A DNA stretch of 64,000 nucleotides from the NCBI GenBank assembly GCA_012064385.1, contig QRDG01000524.1, positions 1,643,489 through 1,707,488 of the forward strand, given 5' to 3'. Each line of letters starts with the position of its first letter. The first letter of the stretch is position 1. The notes below the pieces were generated by a model. That model did not search any database, was not told the DNA's origin, and saw nothing but the letters and a program-made list of their open reading frames with translations. The position numbers were made by a program, and so were the translations under genes. This DNA is from Puccinellia tenuiflora (taxonomy: Eukaryota > Streptophyta > Magnoliopsida > Poales > Poaceae). Positions 1 to 11,067 of this stretch are shown here, piece by piece.

Positions 1-809
1 TCTTTAGATCTAGGGTTTTTGAGCAGGCTCCTAGACTCCAAAAACCGAACCAGGAATCGAACCAGGAATCGAACCTCTTGCTTGGGCGTGCTCCTCCTCC
101 TTTTATAGGCGCCCTGGGCCTCTTCTGCCCAAACATTTGGGCGGGAAGGGCTACCACATGGCGACGAGGGAGGAGGCGCGGTGCACCGTAAAGGTGAGGT
201 CTACCATAAAGGTAAAGATCGTGGACGCGGTCCACGGCAGGGGAACGGCGTCACCAAAGCTGAAAAGGGACACCGACCAGCCGGACGGCGGGCCGGCGCT
301 TGCCGAGGTGGGAGGTGACCCACAGTGACGTCGTCCTTGGAGCGTAGCTGCAGACTGCTCCCTTGTCACCAAAGAGGCAATACTCGTTGTCCGCTTTGCT
401 TGGCTCCGCTTTGTTGACTGCTTTATACACGGAAACGGCAACTGCGGCGTTGTCGTCATCGCGCGCAGGCACGCGCGTCACTCTGCACCCGGCGCAGAGC
501 CCATGTGCGCTCTGCCGCGGGGGCGGAGATGGCTTCACGAGGAGGGCGCTTCGCGAGGCGAAAGGCCTCGCCAAGCCCTTCAGCTCGGTCCTTAGTAGAA
601 TTGTGGGCGGCGTCGGAGACGCCTTGTCGAGGAGCGATTCCTCGCCGAGGGAAAGAACCCTTGGTGAGGAGAAAAACCCTTCGCGAGGGGAGAAAACCTC
701 GCGAAGCTTGCCAGGCTTGGAGAGCCTGGTCCTTAGCGAAAATCATCCAAAGAATCTTGTGGGCCCTGGCAGGCCGGCCCGTGGTACCCTGGTTTCCACT
801 GTGCCGACA
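1..809 (-). mobile_element. Minus-strand LTR (U3 and start of R), truncated by window edge
   Basis: Read on the minus strand, the block begins with tgtcggcacagtgg at 809 and ends at the window edge. A TATA box (minus strand, 99-108) about 700 bp from the TG end fits a U3/R boundary. GC-rich gcgagg-type stretches fill 500-720. From 810 the sequence switches abruptly to coding sequence of the CACTA gene, so 809/810 is read as an insertion boundary. The predicted 5-bp target duplication is caaat (810-814), but the other end lies outside the window. No gag or pol is visible. Superfamily is unknown; gypsy is a guess from the TGTCGG start. Confidence 0.5.
99..108 (-). promoter_or_regulatory. TATA box of the minus-strand LTR
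   Basis: The reverse complement reads ctataaaagg, a strong plant TATA box. It is followed on the minus strand by a gaggagg-rich leader, as expected at the U3/R boundary of an LTR. Confidence 0.5.
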
Positions 810-2767
810 CAAATTACCCGGTGTTCACGGTCAGGGTGCCAATGGACTTGGACTTCATCCATGATGACCCCGCGAATCCGTTCTTCATAGCGTACGAGGA
901 CGTCTTCAATCTCTTTCACTCTAGACGGCTGGACTATAACTTGGTCCGCCTATACGCGCTCGATATGGCGATGAAGATCAAGAGAGATAATACCCCGCAC
1001 GTCGTGGTAGCGGATCCCTACTACATGCGTGACTGCCAGCTGGTGGAAGGATCAGCGACACGGACCAAGGCGACAGAGTACCTCCGGAGGTTCATGCTGA
1101 CCAACAAGAGGAAGAACAACATTCTTGTGCCTTTCTTTCCCGAGTAAGTACACATCCGCTCGTCACCGTCGTAACTTATGTTTTCTTGTAGATTTGTTCC
1201 ATTGTTGATCCTTTCCAACATTCCGTTTCAATTGTGTTGAGCAGGAACAAGTACTGCACACTCGTCGTCCTGAACCCGAGATGGTCCAGTGCCACTTATC
1301 TCGACTCGGGGAATTTGGACATGAAGAAAGACTACACCAAGCTAAAGGGTGTTCTCGATGAGGCTCTCGAGGGCTACGCCAAAAAGGGAGGCCCCTTCGA
1401 AAAGAAGCAAGAAGTTTTCAGCAATGATGGCACACACCGGTTCAAGCATATGACCGAGTTCTGCTGCATCAAGCAGAAGTCTGGCAGCGTGAAGGAGGCC
1501 TTCTACGCCCTCCATCACCTAAAAGGGTTTGTCCGGGATGCTGAGAAAACGAAGTTTCCATCTAGCCTCCAAGAATGGACCAAATGTGCGGGGGATATCA
1601 CCGATGCCGATCTTAGAGAAGACTTCCATCGCATCCAGGTGCAGTTATCGCAAATCATCGTCAAAGATGTCAACAATCATCGGGGGTCCTTACACAACGC
1701 CAGAGGTAGCAATAAGTGCTTCTTTATTTTCTTATTATAGACTTGTTGAAAGAACAAACGATGTCCCGGATGTCGCCTAGAGGGGGGGGGGGGTGAATAG
1801 GCGATTAACACCTTTTCTAATTAGGGGCTTGATAATTGCGGAATAGAACTATGTGTTTAAATTAACAAGCCAACAACCTAATTACTAGGCTCACCTATGT
1901 GCACCAACAACTTATGCTAAGCAATTTAAGTGACAAGGTGATAGCTAGAGAAGAACTTCAAGCACGAAGGCTATCACAATGTAAATTGCATAAGTAAAGC
2001 TCGGGTATAGAAATAACCGAGGCACGCGGAGACGAGGATGTATTCCCGAGTTCCTCCTTGTTAAGGGAGTACGTCTCATTGGAGGGGTGTGAGCTCGCCA
2101 CAAGAGTCCTACTCAAGATGCCACAAAGGCCTCACCCTATTCTCCGATGAACCTAACCCAAGGGATTGGTTCACCTTCCACTATCGGAATCCTTCGAGGC
2201 AGATTCCGGAGCCCTTTTACAACTTCTCTTGGGGCACACACCCACAACTCAATTGGGGGCCCCCAAATTCGTGCCGAAGCTTCACAACCGAAGTCTTCGC
2301 GGCACCTCCAAACCATTTAGGGTACACAATGCACCCAAGAGGCACAAAGCTCTTGGGAACACAATGCACCCAAGAGTAACAAGCTTCTCAATGTCGATCT
2401 TCATGTATCACCGTAGGGAGAGCAACCCGATGCAACAAATGCAAGAGGCAAGAACACACAAAGTGGTCAAGTCCTTCACTCTCAAATTCCAACCAAGCAA
2501 CAAATGCTTTGGGGGGGGATAAGAGAGGAAGAACAAAGGGGATGAACACAAAGCAACCCCAAATCTAGATCCACTAGGTTCCCCTCACTTAGAGGAGAAT
2601 TTGATTGGTGGAATGGTAGATCTAGATCTCCTCTCTTGAATCCCTAAGTTTGGGCAAGAATCATTGGAGGGATTGAGAGGAATCAAGCTCACAAGGTTAG
2701 CAACAAAGGAGGAGAGAGGAATGCAAGTGAGCAAGAGCAGCCCACAGGTTTTGGGGAGGGAGGAGGC

Positions 2768-2775
2768 TTTTTATA
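2768..2775 (-). promoter_or_regulatory. LTR TATA box
   Basis: The minus strand reads tataaaaa within gggggaggctataaaaag, at the place equivalent to TATAAATA in the related LTRs (47173 and 55319). Confidence 0.55.
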
Positions 2776-2810
2776 GCCTCCCCCAAAAACTAGTCGTTGG
2801 GTCCTTTTCA

Positions 2811-3184
2811 GGCCGGAGACTCCGGTGTAAGTGGGCCGGAGACTCCGGCCTGGGCCGGACATTCCGGCCAGGCTCCGGGCACTTCGGGTCATCGGGGCAG
2901 GCCGGAGATTCCGGTCCAGAGGGCCGGAGACTCCGGACACTCTCCGGGGAGGTTCCGGACCCCTATCCAGTACCGCACCACAAAGATGCAAAAGAGCTGA
3001 GAAAAACCTGGGGCCGGAGATTCCGGGTCCCTTGGGCCGGAGACTCCGGTGGGACGGAGACTCCGGACCATCTCCGGGGTATCTCCGGACCCCAGTCCAG
3101 TACCGCACCACAGCAATGACGTTCGGCAGCGAAAAACCAGGGGGCGGAGACTCCGGGTCCAGAGGACCGGAGACTCCGGTGTAG
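2811..3184. repeat. Palindrome array, core CCGGAGACTCCGG
   Basis: Many copies of the imperfect palindrome ccggagactccgg and its variants (ccggagattccgg, ccggacattccgg) are spaced 10-40 bp apart. They lie upstream of the LTR TATA box on the minus strand, i.e. in U3. The related LTRs carry the same array with core ccggaaattccgg. Confidence 0.9.
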
Positions 3185-4165
3185 ATCCAACAGAAAAACC
3201 AAAGCCCCATAACTTTTGCAAATGAACTCCGTTTTCGATAATCTTGGACTCGTTGGAATCATCACAATGAGCACAACAAGATTATGCAGAGAAACATCAT
3301 AGTCCAACAATATATTGTAACACCAAATGGGGAAAGTTTAAAAGCTCTTTTTCGCAAACCGAAAAACTGTTTTGCAAAGGGTTGGAAAGGTGAAACCTTC
3401 CAAAAGGATGAACCGGCAAAATCTCCAATACCGAAGATGCAAACCATTTTCGGTGAACTTAGCCTTGTCATGACAAGCACGACAAGCACCAAGACCACCC
3501 CACGATTTGAGACAGATATGAACCAATAAAGATGATTGCATGGATGCAAAGGGTTGAGCTCTCCACGAACGATACGATCAAGATATTCGGTCGAGAGCCC
3601 CTCTTGATAGTACAGCTATCTATCCTATAACCCGGTCTCTCAACTAACATCATGAGACCGGTAAAATAAAAGCCCTATCAAGATCATACCTTTGCCTTGC
3701 GCATTAATCCACTTGAGGTCAATGAAGACGATCTTCATCTCCTCAAGACGCACCAACTTCCTCGATTGCGCTTCGCTTGGTGAAGATTCACATGGCTCCC
3801 CCATACACCAAGATGGGAGAAGCATCTCTTCGGCATATCTTCACATGGCTCCCCCATACACCAAGGTGGGAGAAGCATCTCTTCGACATATCTTCACTTG
3901 GCCTTTATCTTGATGACAAACACCTTGGCCTTGATCAACAAATGATCTTCTTCCCTTAACCTTGACTCCAACACATGGAGAACAAGCAAGACCTTGATTC
4001 CAACAAATGGAGACAAGCGAGCTAATGGACACTTACAAATATAGCTCAATGTAAATATTAGTCCATAGAGATAGTCATTAATTACCAAAACCATGCATGG
4101 GGGCAACCATGCACTTTCACTTGTCCACTTAGATGAATAAATCATAGTCTATTTATATTATTAAT

Positions 4166-4167
<2 letters not shown>

Positions 4168-4209
<42 letters not shown>
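4168..4209. repeat. (TA)n microsatellite
   Basis: About 21 uninterrupted TA units lie in the last intron of the CACTA gene, just before the exon C acceptor at 4224-4225. Confidence 0.97.
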
Positions 4210-4212
<3 letters not shown>

Positions 4213-4499
4213 AATCCATCTCCAGGGTTGCCTAAGAGGGAGATCGAAGAAATCCTAGAGGCTCAGCAGGACACCAGGACGTGGACGACGAAAGAGGGCT
4301 ACAAACCGTTCCTGGCGCCAACGAAGAAGAAGGATCCATGATCTCGTCCTCCCCACTCTTCCTCACCATCATCGCGGATCCTAGTGTAGGCGGTGACCTT
4401 GTTATGACTTTTGTATCATATGACTTGTTAAAAATTCGGCACTTGTAATTATTGTGTGACACGATGAACTTTTGTATCATACTTGTGTAAAAATTGTGT

Positions 4500-4899
4500 A
4501 TCTCGGGCTCTAAGTAATGTGATATACCTGTATTTCCTATAATATATACATGTATTTCCTGTTTCCTATAATATACCTGTATTTCCTGTAATGTGATATA
4601 CCTGTATTTTCTGTAATATACCTGTATTTGTACAGCAGGCAGCAGAAAATCGAAAATACATTTAAATTGTTCTGTGGCGCATCTTTTTAGGTTTCTGTGG
4701 CGCATGCAATTCTGTGGCGCATGGAGGACAAATACGCCACAGAAATATTTCTGTGGCGCATCACCGCTGGTGTGCCACATAATCTTTGTATTTCTGTGGC
4801 GCGCAACAGAAATATATTTTAGTGGCGAGATTTCTGTGGCGCATCCCACCATTTCCTGGATGCGCCACATAATCCCTATATTGGTGCGCCACTAATGAC
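4500..4899. repeat. CACTA subterminal repeats
   Basis: The first half holds about five copies of gatatacctgtatttcct or parts of it (4520-4630). The second half holds repeated tgtggcgcat and inverted gcgccaca motifs, ending in ggtgcgccactaatgac. Subterminal motif clusters of this kind bind transposase in En/Spm elements. Confidence 0.7.
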
Positions 4900-7800
4900 T
4901 GTCACATCCCGAAAATTCGTCCCTAATGTTAGTAATGTTTTTCTCCCGCCTGAAAAACTTTTTCTGTTTCCAAACTATTTTCGTTGTCACACATTGATGC
5001 CACTCCAGTGTTCCAAAACCCTTCCGTCTATTCCACTAAAAGCCACCACCACAATTGTATCTTAAGATAAATTCTACCAAGCTACCATATGGTTCCCTCA
5101 TACTTATACATCCACCCTATGGGAAAATATTCCATAGTCCAATGCAAAAACCCTCGGTTAAATCATATCCGCTATTATGCCATTTCCAGTCCAATAAGCA
5201 TTCAGACACCTTCCACTCATCCAAAAATTCTACAATTTTGTGGATGGGCCTAATTTCACCTCCTGAACTTTTCCCTCCATTGGCTCAACCTCATTTGAGC
5301 AATATTTGGGGTACTTCCTTATGCTCTTTTTATGCCTAATAGCAATTTCCAAAGCAAAACCTAGATACAAAAATCATTTGGCATTGGTGCTTTGCCAAGA
5401 TGACAAACTCCCATATATAACCACATAACCAGAAGATCATGTCAAGATCATTTGAGGAGATGCATCTATCATGCCCATGCCATTAGGGCACCTTTCGAAC
5501 ACCAATTTACTTAACCATCTTCCATGTATTCAATTGAGCTCAAAATCCACAGACCTACCACATACACCCATTATTACCTACTGTGAATTTTTGGGATTTT
5601 TCCGAGGTGTGCAAAGCCTTCATCATTTCATCAAACACCTGGTGTCCCCTAGGTTTTCTGAAATTTTGCTTATACAAAGTTGCAAACCAGCAAAAACGGA
5701 TAACTAGAGTTTGGTAGGGTTTGGAATTTGGCACGAGGTGACGCGATTCGTTTTCATTTTCAAGCTCTGGGGTGAGGGAAGCATGTGGATGCCGATGTCG
5801 GCATGGCTGCTGGCATGGTCACTCTGGCACGGCCATGCCAGGCAGCACCACCACCGCTCCCTGGTCATCGCCGTTCCTGCCTCCCCGCGTCCAAAACCAT
5901 CCCAGGAGGATGCTACCCTCTCCCTCGACCCCTCCCTCGGCCGCACGCGCCACCTCCCTCTCCTACAGCGCCACCAAGCCGCTAGGCGACGCGCTGTCGA
6001 ACAGTACCGCCGCGGGCCCCCCCTCACCAGTGCCTCGAGCTTATCCGAAGTAGCGGATTTCTCGTCGTCCAGAGCACCTCCCTGCTACACCATCGACGCC
6101 TTGCCCGTCGACCCGTCGCTACACCCGGACAGCTCACCGCCACCACGCCGTGCTTATCCACGAGGCCGTCCCCTCTCCCGAGCCCTATAAAGGAGCACCC
6201 AAGCTCTCTCGCGCAAACCGCACCCTCCCTCTCCCCCTCCTGGAGCCCCTTCTCCTTTAATTGCAGAATGGTGGAGCTTGGCTCTGTTTTGGCCGTGGTG
6301 GTCGCCGGACGTCCACGGACCATGGCGTGCACCAGACCGAGCCATCCCTCGATTAAATCCGTGGAGGAGCTCCCCTTGATCTCCTCTCCCTCCCTAGCAA
6401 ACCAATTCGAGGTCTTGTGTCATGTGGCCTCGACTTCGTCCTCTACCGCCGGCGGCGGGCTCGTCGGGCACGCAACCGTGGTGGCCTGCCTGCCCTCCTC
6501 GACCCCCCTTGCTTGCGGCGTGACCCCACGGATCCGACTGTACCTACGGCCGACATTGGTGGGTCGGAGAGCGGCGACGGCCAGCTCCGGCGGCCGGCGG
6601 CCGGCCCTGCCCGGGGCGCGCCCGCGTCGGGCCTCGTCTCACGCGTGGTCGACGCGGGGTGAGGACGGCCAGCTGGGACGCCAGCGTGGCACCCTGGTGT
6701 CGCCGACAGGCGGGCCCTGCCTGGCCCCGCCGCCACGTCAGTTAAGTGGAGGCGCCCTCCCGCGCGTCTCCGCTTCCCTGCACCGAAGGCGTCTTTCGGT
6801 GAAATGCGCGACCGGCCCAGCCCAGTCTGAAAACAGCCCGTTCTGTTTTTTTTTCCACCAATGAGCAGCAGATAGCTATTCTTCGCACGGCCATAACTTT
6901 TGAACCGTAACTCCGTTTGAGGTGATTCAAATTTCTAAATTCATGGTTTGAAAAGCTCTATCCAGTGGTATAGGTTTCACATTTTTGTAAAATGTTTGTA
7001 TGATGAGCACCTTTATACCCATGCATAGGTCCATCCCGCGGGTACCGGCAAACCGGCACCCTAAACCGCGACGTGTCCGGAACCCTCAAGCCAAATGGTG
7101 TCGATCTCCGAAGGCAAGCTAACCACTTGCTATGAACACTCAAGCAGTGCTGTTTGTTGCAGGTTATCATGTCATGCGTGGTATTTTATGTGGGGCTATT
7201 CGATGCTAGCGATTCCATATGTGTACTTGCATGCTATGTCTATTTCGAGCTTAGATAATAACGCCGTGTTTCATTTCCAGTATAGTTAGCGATGCCATGT
7301 TTCACTCATTGTCCATGTGTGTAAACGATTAGCGTATGATTAATTTGTGCGCCTCGCACTTGCGTGGCTTTGTCGAACCACCTGACCAGCTAACTATAAC
7401 TAAGCGTCCCCATGATTGTTTGCTTCTTCTCCTTCGCCGAGGTGAGGAGCGGACGAATGTCGTCTTATGATCCTCGGAGTTGGGGCATTTGCCAAAAGAG
7501 TTATTTGCTTCTTCTCCCTCCGTCAAACTTGGCTGGCGTATGCCCGCCTTGACTGCGACGCTTGGGAAGCTGGCTTTCATTTGGATCTTTTTGCCAAGAT
7601 CGCTGACACCACGTCGAGTTAATCCTCGAGTGGAATGGATGCTTTCTTTCTTATGATTGCTTATCCTGTCAACTGTGCGTCACGAGATATCGTGACTTTG
7701 TTTTCATTCCTGTAATACGATAAACCCATCAAGTGTGGGTTGAGTTCCGGCCGGCGACTAAATACATGTTGGGCACCGCCCACGTGGATTGAATCTCGTC

Positions 7801-9621
7801 TACTTTTCTGTAGAGTTGTGGCGTGTGTTGGACGGTACCATGCACCACTCCCCATTCCGGCGACGATGGACTGGAGGAACCGCCGCAGTCAATGGAATGG
7901 AGGAACGGGATCGCGTGGACGCCTCCACTAACTTTTGTAGTCGATCTGTGGCTGCTACTGGCCGGAGGTATCTCCGCCATCGCCCGGTTGACGCTAACCA
8001 ACTGTGCTGTTTATTTTCTTTTACTCAACCTGTGGCTGTCACTGGACGGAGTTATCTCCGCCATCGCCCGGTTGAAACTAACCATTGATTGAACTAACTA
8101 TATATTGTTTGAAATATTGGGTGCAGTTTGTTTCTGTTTCATGTTGATTTGATATTACGATTTCGCATTGGACTAATCTGTTTCGTGTTGATATGATATT
8201 ATATTTATTGTGTTGGACTAACCCTCTGTTGTTGGAATTGTTGTTGAAAGAAACTGGATTAAATGAACCAACCCTCCAAGCTTCGATAGGGTCAGTCCAT
8301 AGTGCCACCAATCTGATCATTGAACGCACTACCACTGTCGCCCAAATGGGAGAGCCATAGCCTATGTAACCTATCACGCCTCCTTTGATGCTACCCACTT
8401 GGCAAGTCTAGTCGGATACTGCATGGTTGTGGTCGGGGCTAGTCTTGTGAAGGTTCCGGAGCTAGGCGTTGCTCATGAGTTGGGGACGTGCCGGATTCAC
8501 TTCGTCATAAGACTTAGCCCGAGTGGTAAGTCGGTAGCTATACAAGGAGTGTCTTGGTAGCGTGAACGGTTATGTAATTGTATCTTGCCGTCGCGAAGCA
8601 AGGTGCATTTAGATGGGTGGTAACTGCAACCTCTCGAGAGTGTATCAACTAGCAGCTAGCCTTGTTCCTAGGTTATGGAACAGTTCAGTGTCGGTCACAC
8701 TATTGTCCTTTGTCGAGTCCGGAGGTTAAACTTAAGTTCGGTGTGAAAGTAAGATGAACAACCTGATTTCACTAAATAAACAATAAGATGATGCAGGGAA
8801 TGTTACCTCAGTTGTGAATGGTTACCCGCGTTGAGGGATGGCGGTGCGATCGTTGGGGGCCTAGAGTTAGGCCTGAGCCAACATCGTCCGTGCATTACCT
8901 AGTGGATAGATGAGGCCAGTGGGCCTAGCAGTGGAAAGATGTGGTGAGGCCGTTGGGCCTAGTTGTGACAGGTTTGTTATAATACTTATTACCAATGGGT
9001 ACATCCGTTATTTGTCACAGGTAAGTTCTCCTGTCTGATCACCGGTATACGATCCAACCCCACCTGGCTTGGACTCTGTACTGGTGATACCCCTATTATT
9101 TGCTTATGCCATAATCTGTTGTGCTGCCTTGTTGCTACCCACTTGGACTGCCGTAAGTAGACACTTGCCATGTTTAGATTATTTTCTGTCACTAGTTACT
9201 TGTCGCATGATTGCTTGACTGTTCATGTCTTGTGGTTATTTTCTTGCGAGTACATCATTGTACTCAGACTGGCTTTTCATGTGGCCAGACCTCGAGAGGA
9301 TCCATCTCCTACCATAGCAAGGAGATCGAGTAGGAGCGTGCTAGGATCAGTAGCCCAGCCAGATGCCTGTGGAATGGAGCCGCACCAAGCCGTTGCCGTA
9401 CCATTATCTTCCGCTGCCAATTAAACTCCGTCCCGTGCCATACTTGGCAATGATAAATTTTGTTGCCTTGATGGCCATGTAAACCATTTGTAGCCCTTTG
9501 GGCCTGATTGTGTAATGATATTTCCGCTATGTTGCATTGTCGTAACGTGCGTCCGGATATCCTGGGCTGGCGCACGGGGCGACCGCCTTTCTGACGACCT
9601 GTGTCAGAAGGGGGTGCCACA
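4900..9621 (+). mobile_element. Solo LTR of 4.7 kb with 5-bp TSD atgac (Sukkula/LARD-like size)
   Basis: The block starts tgtcacatcccg at 4900 and ends gggtgccaca at 9621, with matching target duplications atgac at 4895-4899 and 9622-9626. It has no gag or pol reading frame and no second LTR, so it reads as one very long solo LTR. Its GC-rich middle (5700-6850) holds a TATA box and a leader-like stretch. LTRs near 5 kb are known from the large non-autonomous (LARD) elements of Triticeae such as Sukkula; that name is a suggestion from length only. The short ORFs inside are not convincing genes. Confidence 0.85.
6186..6192 (+). promoter_or_regulatory. TATA box inside the 4.7-kb LTR
   Basis: ccctataaagg is followed by a C/T-rich leader (ctctctcgcgcaaaccg), a plausible U3/R promoter for the LTR. 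Confidence 0.45.
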
Positions 9622-9642
9622 ATGACCTTTTCCCTAGTAGTG

Positions 9643-10200
9643 GAAGGCGTCATGCTCAAGGTACCTTCAATAAGCTCGCGGTTGGGACGTTGTCAATGGA
9701 AAATCCGAGTTTCTTGCCTCTTCCTTGCCGTAGTGGTGATGGAGGGGAAGGGGATGAGCAAGCCCAGGTCGATCGTGTTGCGGTTGCCCAGAGGGAAGAG
9801 CAGCGCGAGGGGATCTTCACGCTCAGGAAGCTGCGACGACGCCCACATGCGGAACTCCCCAGCGGTGGCATCTTCAGGCCACTGCTATCCTTGGTTAGCG
9901 CGACCACTCCGCGCTCGGCTGGATGCATGAGCATCTTCTTCCTCCATGGCGGAGGATCTTCAAGGATCTCCATGCGGGAATCACTGCCGGTGCAGCCCCA
10001 AGTGGCAAGCTCCCCGGTCTGGAGTCCATGGCGACGCGGTGGAGAAGACCAGGGACCTGATTGCATTTTTTTGCTCCAAGGTCTTCTATGTAATATGCGA
10101 GGGCCAGATGTACTTCCTATGTTCTATAGGGGCCTTTCTGCAAGAATGTACCCACCGACAACTTGATGCAGTTTCCAGGCCTTTCCCGTTCAAAAAAAGG
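9643..10200. other. Unassigned GC-rich stretch, possibly non-LTR retroposon 3' end
   Basis: The stretch lies immediately right of the CACTA terminus. It ends cccgttcaaaaaaagg, which looks like an A-tailed 3' end of a LINE-type sequence. Neither strand gives a recognisable protein, and no target duplication could be found. Confidence 0.3.
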
Positions 10201-10218
10201 TAAAGTTATCTTGTGACC

Positions 10219-10280
10219 TAGTACTTGTTTAGATAAAATTTGTTTTGCTTAGTACTTGTTTAGATAAAATTTGTTTTGCT
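10219..10280. repeat. 31-bp perfect tandem duplication
   Basis: Two adjacent identical 31-bp copies, beginning tagtacttgtttagat, at 10219-10249 and 10250-10280. Confidence 0.95.
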
Positions 10281-10300
10281 AAAATGAAGTCGCGTGATGT

Positions 10301-10439
10301 TTAGTTTAAACATACTTCATGTGTTCACTTATGTACTACATATATAAACTAGAATGAGTAAACATACACATCAAATTAAGTCTAGATACATATGAATCAA
10401 TAAAAAACTAAAAACTCTTATATTAGTGAACGGAGGAAG
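10301..10439 (-). mobile_element. Stowaway-like MITE remnant
   Basis: The right end cttatattagtgaacggaggaagta resembles the inward-reading ctccctccgtt end of Stowaway elements. The left terminal repeat is missing or decayed. Confidence 0.4.
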
Positions 10440-10975
10440 TAGTTAATTTTAACTCCACCTATGTTTTTTTAGGTACTGCTAGTAGTAAAAGGAGGTGGGT
10501 TGTGATAAGCTCATTGCGTAGAGTAGGAGTTCGACTCAACGTGACTTGCTCAGCAAGACCAATCGCTCCATATAATTTAATGGTGATTACCAATTGTAAT
10601 CTTAAGCACACAAATCTAATCAACCGCATTGTCACATACTTTTATCCTTTTTGTCATTGTTTTTGTTCAATTCTGCAACTCCATTACCCCGAGATTTTAG
10701 GTTAATCGACAAGGCTACGAGGATTTAACTGTCACCGGTGAGACCCCCGGATTAGAAACGGTTATCCACTTATCTATGTTGCTCATCAGTTACGAAGTTC
10801 CTGGTTCCACTCATTTTCACCGAGCTTTTTTTTCGTAAGCCTATAGTTGGAATGTAGATGTCATTGCACATGAAAATCTGACAGCACAATCAGCAAAATC
10901 ATAGCATATTTCATACATACCAAATACCAAATGTCACCATTACATTTCCATCACAATATGATGAATTACACATTA

Positions 10976-11067
10976 TGATGCCTCACTAAACTTATCATTG
11001 CCACTCACTAAACTTATCATTGGCATGCCTCACTAAATTTATCCCTGTCATGCCTCACTAAACCTAT
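10976..11067. repeat. Short tandem repeat, about 20-24 bp unit
   Basis: Four imperfect copies of atgcctcactaaacttatca with small substitutions and one shortened unit. Confidence 0.85.

Larger units (their letters stand above)
1747..4119 (-). mobile_element. Solo copia LTR, minus strand, 5-bp TSD cttgt
   Basis: The LTR is bounded by tgaaag (1747) and ctttca (4119), with perfect 5-bp target duplications cttgt at 1742-1746 and 4120-4124. It is the reverse-complement relative of the LTRs at 45581-48197 and 53759-56346: it shares the cgcctagagggggg end, the gcaccaacaacttatgc block and the catgcatgg start. No internal domain or second LTR is present, so it is a product of LTR-LTR recombination. 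It lies inside the last intron of the CACTA gene. Its palindrome array uses a different core from the full-length element's LTRs. Confidence 0.93.
810..4341 (+). pseudogene. CACTA-borne Ulp1/C48-protease-like gene fragment
   Basis: Three joinable exons are visible. Exon A (810-1143) runs to PFFPE, with donor gtaagt at 1144. Exon B (1245-1705) follows an AG acceptor and keeps frame. Exon C (4226-4341) continues GLPKREIEEILEAQQ and ends at TGA. Phases agree at both junctions. The pattern NNILVPFFPENKYCTLVVLNPRW, then ATYLDSGN, then FCCIKQKSGS, follows the Ulp1-like layout carried by many grass CACTA elements. The expected catalytic His (HW motif) and Cys (GS-x-CGFY) are replaced (NKYC and SVKEAFY), so protease activity is doubtful. 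The 5' part is cut by the LTR ending at 809, and a solo LTR sits in the last intron. The family call is from memory of such elements, not a search. Confidence 0.6.
810..9642 (+). mobile_element. CACTA (En/Spm) DNA transposon, right part, split by nested LTRs
   Basis: The right terminus ends ccctagtagtg at 9642, which reads cactactaggg inward, a standard CACTA terminus. Removing the solo LTR at 4900-9621 and one TSD copy joins ggtgcgccactaatgac (to 4899) to cttttccctagtagtg (9627-9642), restoring a continuous end. Subterminal copies of tgtggcgcat and its complement (4670-4895) are the clustered motifs typical of CACTA ends. A spliced, decayed gene lies at 810-4341. The predicted 3-bp TSD next to the end is gaa (9643-9645). 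The left end is outside the window. Confidence 0.8.

Noticed and set aside
5704..6864. Several ORFs of 60-200 codons
   Set aside because: They lie inside the GC-rich centre of the 4.7-kb solo LTR on both strands and show no recognisable protein.
9643..10200. LINE retrotransposon
   Set aside because: An A-rich end is present, but no endonuclease or reverse-transcriptase motif and no target duplication could be found.
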